Below, one piece after another: positions 58,655-64,000 of a stretch of DNA of 64,000 bases; the first letter of the stretch is position 1; every line of letters starts with the position of its first letter. The DNA lies in the NCBI GenBank assembly GCA_021018995.1, contig CM037588.1, forward strand, positions 93,594,765-93,658,764, in the 5' to 3' direction. Under the pieces are notes generated by a model. The model made no database searches. It saw only the letters and a program-made list of their open reading frames with translations, and was not told the DNA's origin. Source of the DNA: Chloranthus sessilifolius (lineage: Eukaryota; Streptophyta; Magnoliopsida; Chloranthales; Chloranthaceae). Position numbers and translations under genes: made by a program.

Positions 58655-59240
58655 CACAACTCTCCTTGGTGAGTGTGCAGTTGAAATTTTAAAAGGAAAT
58701 ATCAGGAGCTAAGTCTAACCCTAGAAGTTAGGGTTCTATTTAATTGGACGCACGGTGGATCTCAAGAGCTCTTAACAGGGGGTAACTATTGATGGAAGCT
58801 TTAAGAATAAAAATCCAGAATTTCAAAGTGAACAATGATCTGTAGACAAGATGCAGAAGGAGAGAGGTTGAGAGGAGTGGAAGCTAGGGTTTCACTGGTA
58901 GGAGAGGAAAGAGAAAGCAGTAAGGAAAAGCAGCGCGGGGTGGGATTTAATTATCGCGAGGCTCGACGCGCTTTGAAAATGTCTGCTCGCTGGCTAGGAA
59001 TGAATGGGTCACGAGATTAGATGTTCCTTTAAACTGCGCAAGGTAGCCCACCCAGTTATATCTGAAACTCGGGACAGCAAAACAAAGTAGCTCTTTATAA
59101 ACTGCGCGAGATGGGACCAAACCCATTATTTAGAACCCCGCGATGGCTTAACTGAGGCAGATTTCACTCACCCACTAGTCAGCTTTTTGACCCTGACTTT
59201 ATGGGTGGATTCTCTCACAGACTCTCTTCCAGGGACACCC
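58655..59240 (-). promoter_or_regulatory. Candidate ORF2 promoter of C with the LTR-C motif array
   Basis: Between gag and ORF2. At about 58930-59150 occur GCAGCGCGGGG, TCGCGAGGCTCGACGCGC, CTGCGCAAGG, CTGCGCGAGATGG and CCGCGATGG, the GCGCGAG word of this element's LTRs. Closer to ORF2, TTAAATAG (minus strand, near 58735-58743) is a weak TATA candidate. This is the third case of a matched LTR and ORF2-upstream array. The short plus-strand frame at 58835 is not gene-like. Confidence 0.5.
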
Positions 59241-59469
59241 ATAAGCATTATAAAGCATTCACAAATTCTCATACTCTCAAGGCATTAAAGTCACACATCA
59301 TGCAAAGCATTCAAATACTACATCATCATTTAATCACTTGAAATTATCACACAGGGGGAGCTGGTATAAAAGTAGGCATTAAAGCACTAAACTCAAATTC
59401 CAACAAGATTGCTAACTATTCCTATAAACTGTAAAGTACATATTATACAAAGGTGCACAATTCTTATCA
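59241..59469. other. Junction where pol is missing in element C
   Basis: Between the gag end (SSDPEGDLSLN and stop at 59470) and the ORF2 promoter. In B the corresponding gag stretch continues to protease. I see no protease, RT or integrase fragment here. Confidence 0.6.
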
Positions 59470-61010
59470 TCAATTCAATGAAAGATCTCCTTCAGGGTCT
59501 GAGGATCCTTCACCAATCAAAAATTGGCCCTTGGGATTAACCACTGGTTGACTGGGCAACCTTCCCTCTTCTCTTTTGGCTAAGGTGTTTGCTAGTTGTC
59601 CAATCTGTTCTTCCATCTTCTTGATGCTCTGACCATGAGAGTTCACAGTCTGAGTCAAGGAACCCAGGTTTTGCAGTGATGTGAAGACTTGGTCCTCGAA
59701 AGAAGTATTTCTAGGTTGAGAAGGGGGTAAGACCAACTGATTTTGCTACTGATGGGGCTGTTGATGGTGCTGGAAGGTAGACCTAGGGGCATTCCCTTGA
59801 TTGAACTGCTGTTGTGGCCTTTGTGGTAAGGCCAACATCTGCTGGGGCTGCATGTAGTTGTCTTGCTTCCACCTCAGATTTGGGTGGTCTCTCCATTGGT
59901 AACCAGCATTTTGGTGCTGGTATCTAATGGCTGCCTATTGTAGCCCCCAGATTGTTGCTGGCCATAAGATTGAGCAGCAGCAGCATGTTCCAACATCAAT
60001 TCAGGAAATTGTCCTGCAGATGGATATTCCTCCACTGTGTGCTGTGGGGACTGGCATATCAGACATGCCTCCGCCACATGAGCAGCCCTTCTGGGTTGCA
60101 TCACAGTCAATAATTTATCGAACTTCATAGAGAGGTTTGCCATCTGCAGCTGCAGGTCATTGTTCCCAGACACCTCATAAATTTTTCCTTTTGATCCAAA
60201 GAAGAAGTTCACCTTTGACTCAGATTCCTGAGTAGTTCTTGCCAGGGATGACTTTTGAAAAGCATTCTCACTAATCACCTCAAACAATTTCCATGCCTCC
60301 TCAGCAGTCTTGTGCATGTTGGATCCACCACAAGAGGCATCGACCATATCTCTATTTTTCTCATCAATCCCATTGTAGAAGCTTTGTATAAGCTGCCACT
60401 CAGGGATCTTACGGTGGGGGCATTGTTTGAGCATCTCTTTAAACCTATCCCAGGACTGGTTAAAATCCTCAGTTGGGGATTGAGCAAACGCGAGAATCTC
60501 TTTCCTCAATTGGCTAGTTTTGGTCTCAGGGAAGAACTTGGTTAGGAATCTGGTCTGCAGTTCTTTCCATGAAGCAATGCTATTGTTGGGAAGAGTGGTC
60601 AGCTAGGTACTGGCCCTATCTTTCAGAGAGAAGGGAAAGAGTTTAAGCCTGGTAGCCTCAGGTCCCAAACCAGTGATATTAAAAGTGGTGCACAAGGCCA
60701 AGAACTGGTCAATATGCTTGTAAGGGTCTTCTTTGCTAAGCCCATGGAAAGCTGGCAACATCTGGATGATTGAAGTTTTTATCTCATAGTTCCCCTGAAC
60801 ATCAGGGAATTGAATGCTAAAAGGGGAGTTATAGTCATCTGGAGCATTCAACTCCTTGAGGGTTCTGGGTTGTTCTTCACCCATAATTGCTGTCACAGAT
60901 TCACTTGGGGGCTCTCCTGTGGTGTGCCTATCTCTTCTAAGTCTCCTTCCCCTTTCTAACTCAGGGTTAGGAGGCTCTAAAGCAGGGCTAAGGGATCTCC
61001 TCCCTAGCAT
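59470..61010 (-). pseudogene. Element C gag
   Basis: ATG at 61010 gives MLGRRSLSPALEPPNPELER, then SPFSIQFPDVQGNYEIKTSI and FHGLSKEDPYKHIDQFLALC. A TAG at about 60603 replaces a Trp codon (TGG to TAG) in RASTWLT-like sequence. The frame continues at 60509 with LAFAQSPTEDFNQSWDRFKE. The zinc knuckle at about 60040-60070 reads CLICQSPQHTVEEY, with the last Cys changed to Tyr (TGT to TAT). The C-terminal part is Gln-rich (59740-59870), then EEQIGQLANTLAKREEGRLP (59470-59736). Both lesions are G-to-A on the coding strand. Otherwise it is a well-preserved Athila-type gag. Confidence 0.88.
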
Positions 61011-61347
61011 ACAAGCACACCAACAGCAAGGAAAGCTTCTTGCAGGCACATTGTAAAAGAATAATTGTACACTAACAAATTTATCTAACTAGTTTACAGC
61101 TATTCAAAGAATACATTTATCCTAGATACTGCTAAAAAAAAATTGTTTAAGAAAGATAGACAGAGCTTTAAAAGTTAGAGAGTTTGCAAACAGAGGTAGC
61201 TAAGCTCCAATTGCAGTCCAACTATCCTTCACTGCTGTTGTCTAGATCTGCAAGAAAGGTTCAAAATTATGTCAGCAGTATCAATTATTTGCATGTGCAA
61301 AGAATACTAAGAATACAAAAACTAAGGGTCTACTAATAGATCATCTT

Positions 61348-61365
61348 TCCCTGGCAGCGGCGCCA
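61348..61365 (-). other. Primer binding site of element C (tRNA-Asp)
   Basis: On the minus strand TGGCGCCGCTGCCAGGGA, one or two changes from the tRNA-Asp complement. Six bases inside the LTR edge at 61372. Confidence 0.92.
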
Positions 61366-61371
61366 AAAACT

Positions 61372-63834
61372 TGTTGACTACTTCTGGTGTGCTTTGATTA
61401 TTGGTTGGTGGTGAAAGTTATTTAAAAATCAAAGACAGAGTAAAAAAGGGGGTGAATCCAGCACAACTCAGAAGTCCTAGGCCTGCAAGATACAGGGTCC
61501 TTTGTAGCAAGTTTTGATAAGTAAGAGTTTGTCCCACAGGGAAAGGTGATCCAAAGCTCCAAGGGAGCCATCTCTAGTAGTCCCTTCAGATCTGTCTACA
61601 GATCTGGTAGTCCTAGAAGGAGGGGAGTTTAAGGTCACTTATTCTAAGTATTCTAATAACTAAACTATAGAAAGTGTTGAGAGGATGGATGGAGTGTGGA
61701 AAATGAGTATACAAAAGGGTGAGAAGTATGTTATTGAGCCTAGGTCAGAGAAGTTTTGTAACTCAGATTTAGATCTGATGTTATAGAAATCCTGTCCAGA
61801 GGCTACATTATCACCTCTGAGGAGAAAGGATCCAACCCATCACTCTGCCATGATTCCACCCTTAAGGCTATAACCTGTCCACTTGAATGGTCACAAATTA
61901 TCCCATAGGGGAGCCACTATCCAGGGATGGGTCAGAACATAATAAGTAAATCATTCCAGGAACTATTTCATCCAGGCTACCAACTCAAGAATCCATAGGG
62001 AACCTCAACCTCTAAAGTTCTATATGTGGGGCTAAGGCTGTAGGACCATGATAGCCCAGACACATAGAACCAGCAAGAGATTGAGTACAACCTTCGATCT
62101 AGTTGTCCATTGCTTGAGCGAGGCTACAATGGTCTAGTCACCAGCCTACAATCTCTATAACCAGATCAGATCCAACATCTGATGGTGGATCTATACAAAT
62201 ATGGGTGAGTCTGCCTCTGTACAATCTCTCACCAAGCTTCTACAAGCTCAGGTGTAAACAAGAAGGATCCATCTTGGATCGGTGGATCAGAATCACCCTA
62301 AGGCTATAATCTATCCACTTAAATGGTCACAGACTATCCCAGAGGTTATCCTCCTCACGGAGTCCAAAACAAAACAAGATTATCGCTGCTACCACCATGC
62401 TCACAAGGCTACCAGCTCAAGCTCCCATGAGGATTTCAGATCTAGTGGGTCCTGTGGTGGGGCTAAGGCTATAGGACCATGATAGCCCAGACACACAGGT
62501 CACTTGGATCTGAGTGGCCCTTAGAATCAGTCCTCCATTGCTTTGAAATACAACCAAAGCGATGGCGGATCACAAGGCAGCAGCCTTGCACAGAGCATCT
62601 CACACACAAACAACATTCCCACAAAGTACAGATCCTATTACAGAACTTCCATTGATCTAATTCAAAAACACATACAAAGGCATAGCCAGCAAGTGCTGGA
62701 CTATGGAGAGAAGGAAAGAAAAAGAAAACTACTTACTGCTAAAAAGAAAGAGAAAAGAAAAACGATCTGAGATGGGTTCCCAGATGCCTAAACCTAAGCT
62801 CAGGTATGGGTTTATATAGCAGTGGGGTGGCCGCGCATTAGGGTTAGGAAACCCTAATTTTAATGATGCCACGTGGCCTGATAATGATCCTTGGATGCCT
62901 TAAGGCGCGTGCACGGAGATTTGAGCATGGGAGTGCGTGCCCTAATCGCTAGAAATACCCAGAAGGTCCTCTGCTGAAGAGATGGAAGTTTAGGGTCAGA
63001 GCTTCGCTAGGTAGCTATAGTTTCCCAGACTTGTCGCATGGTAGCTCTTTGCTCTTCGCTAGGATGATTTGACACTAAAGCTTCAGCCGTCGTGAGGTTG
63101 CCTTGGTTTTCTCTTCAGGCAGTCGCGCGATCGATCAGTCCTCGCTGGGCAGCAGCGCGAGAACTTCGGGAGCACTTCTCTTTGCTTGGACTTCGCGAGT
63201 TACCTCGCGAGGCTCTTCTGAGTTCTGAACTGTGTGAGGTCCATTGTCTCACTTGATCTTCGCAAGATTGGCTTTGCCTTCGCCAGGATATTTTCTTTCT
63301 TGAATTGCGTGAGAACTGCGCGAGGCGTTCTTCTTCTGATAACTGCATCCCGCGACGACTGCGCGATAGCTGTGTGAGGAATCTTCTGAAGCTCTCTCTC
63401 CTCAGCCGTTCTGAGCGAACTGCGTGAGATTGAGAGAGGTTTGCTTTGAACTACGCAACACTGAGCGATGTGTTCTACTCTTGAGCTTCGCGAGGGCTAC
63501 GCGAGTTTGAGTTTTTGAAGCTCTTCAGTCATTCATCTGCGCGAGAGGTTGCTGTAAAGCCTTGGGAAGCTCAGTTGAACTGTGCGAGGCATATTTCTCC
63601 TGAATCCTCTAAAGCTTGGGTCAACTGCGCGAGGCTCATTTCAGGTCTGAATTTAGAGTTCATTCTTCTGAGGGATATCTGGTGCCAAAGCAGGCTCCTT
63701 AACAGGATTCTTGGCCTTATTTCACTTCAGATTATTACCTACACAAAACACTTGACAAGAACTTATTAGGTGGCTAAGGGTCTAATCAAAGGTTAAGTTA
63801 AGGGGTGAAAAGTGGTACTTTTCAGGTCTTAACA
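61372..63834 (-). mobile_element. 5' LTR of element C
   Basis: Starts TGTTGACTACTTCTGG and ends GGTCTTAACA. TATA box TATATAAACC on the minus strand at 62809-62818; motif array at 62990-63640 upstream of it; leader hairpins near 61865-61910 and 62305-62345. It is the least decayed copy of the CCTCGCGAGG array in the window, for instance CCTCGCGAGG intact near 63203. Confidence 0.93.
62990..63640. repeat. Palindromic motif array in the 5' LTR of C (CCTCGCGAGG type)
   Basis: More than twenty words such as CTTCGCGAG, CCTCGCGAGG, CTGCGCGAGG and GGCTACGCGAG. High CpG content against a CpG-poor background. Confidence 0.85.
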
Positions 63835-64000
63835 CCCGTAAGTTCCACGGTTGCACACTAACAACTATGATTGAGAAATTTAAAAGATCAACCTTAGAGT
63901 ATTTTTTATTGCTTTCTAGTTTAGAGTATCCAAGGTTTCTCGAAATCAATCGACAACTTAGATTGGGAACTGGAAGAAGAACCTAGGATAGATTTTATTT
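63835..64000 (+). mobile_element. Continuation of element F beyond C
   Basis: Starts with the TSD copy CCCGT. AT-rich leader-like sequence, no gene to the window edge. Confidence 0.4.

Larger units (their letters stand above)
50600..63834 (-). mobile_element. Element C: complete, young, non-autonomous LTR retrotransposon with gag and ORF2 only
   Basis: Target-site duplication CCCGT at 50595-50599 and 63835-63839. LTRs 50600-53040 and 61372-63834 are nearly identical outside the motif arrays. The order on the minus strand is LTR, tRNA-Asp primer site, gag, array, ORF2, noncoding 3' part, polypurine tract, LTR. Protease, RT, RNase H and integrase are absent: gag ends at 59470 and ORF2 starts 0.8 kb later. 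It must have moved with enzymes supplied by a relative of element B. Confidence 0.93.

Noticed and set aside
1-64000. tRNA, rRNA or snoRNA genes
   Set aside because: No cloverleaf or box patterns noticed; the only tRNA-like strings are primer binding sites.

Overview
The window looks like heterochromatic, transposon-packed DNA from a large flowering-plant genome, most likely a eudicot. I see no intact host gene. The evidence is several Ty3/gypsy LTR retrotransposons with primer sites for tRNA-Asp or initiator tRNA-Met, a CACTA DNA transposon, a LINE relic, and host-gene scraps whose closest remembered matches are plant proteins (BRAHMA ATPase, gamma-COP, an ARG1-type DnaJ, a SAWADEE domain).

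The layout is a nest that target-site duplications (TSDs) let one unpick. Element A (1-2678, minus strand, cut by the window edge) sits in ORF2 of element D (2679-14259, minus, Tekay-like chromovirus). D also carries a solo LTR, G (6539-8933, TSD GTAGT), in its RNase H region. D interrupts the LTR of element E (14260-15461, continuing at 47362-47800). E is interrupted again by element B (15462-47356, minus, Athila-like, TSD GCAGT). Inside the pol gene of B lies a 14.5 kb CACTA transposon (24637-39173, TSD TCA), which itself holds a solo LTR (27897-29015, TSD CCCAA) and a LINE relic. The right LTR of B is split by another solo LTR, H (45096-47158). To the right, F (47801-50599, resuming at 63835) has a plus-strand LTR and is interrupted by element C (50600-63834, TSD CCCGT), a young element with gag and ORF2 but no pol.

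Two things stand out. First, the CACTA element has captured pieces of at least three, probably four or more, unrelated host genes, all in one orientation and with introns kept: a Pack-CACTA. Second, the LTR families each carry, just upstream of the TATA box, a degenerate array of a short CpG-centred palindrome, and each family uses a different palindrome. In the three elements where the extra 3' gene (ORF2) is visible (B, C, D), the same family-specific palindrome array recurs upstream of ORF2. That is the layout expected if the ORF2 product, or a matched host factor, recognises its own element through a private DNA word, much as VANC anti-silencing proteins recognise VANDAL transposons. This function is inference; the arrays and their pairing are visible.

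Gene order in the gypsy elements (read on the minus strand) is LTR, primer site, gag, pol (protease, RT, RNase H, integrase), palindrome array, ORF2, about 2 kb of noncoding sequence with two polypurine-tract-like modules, LTR. Most coding parts are broken by stops, many explicable as C-to-T or G-to-A changes, as expected of methylated DNA.
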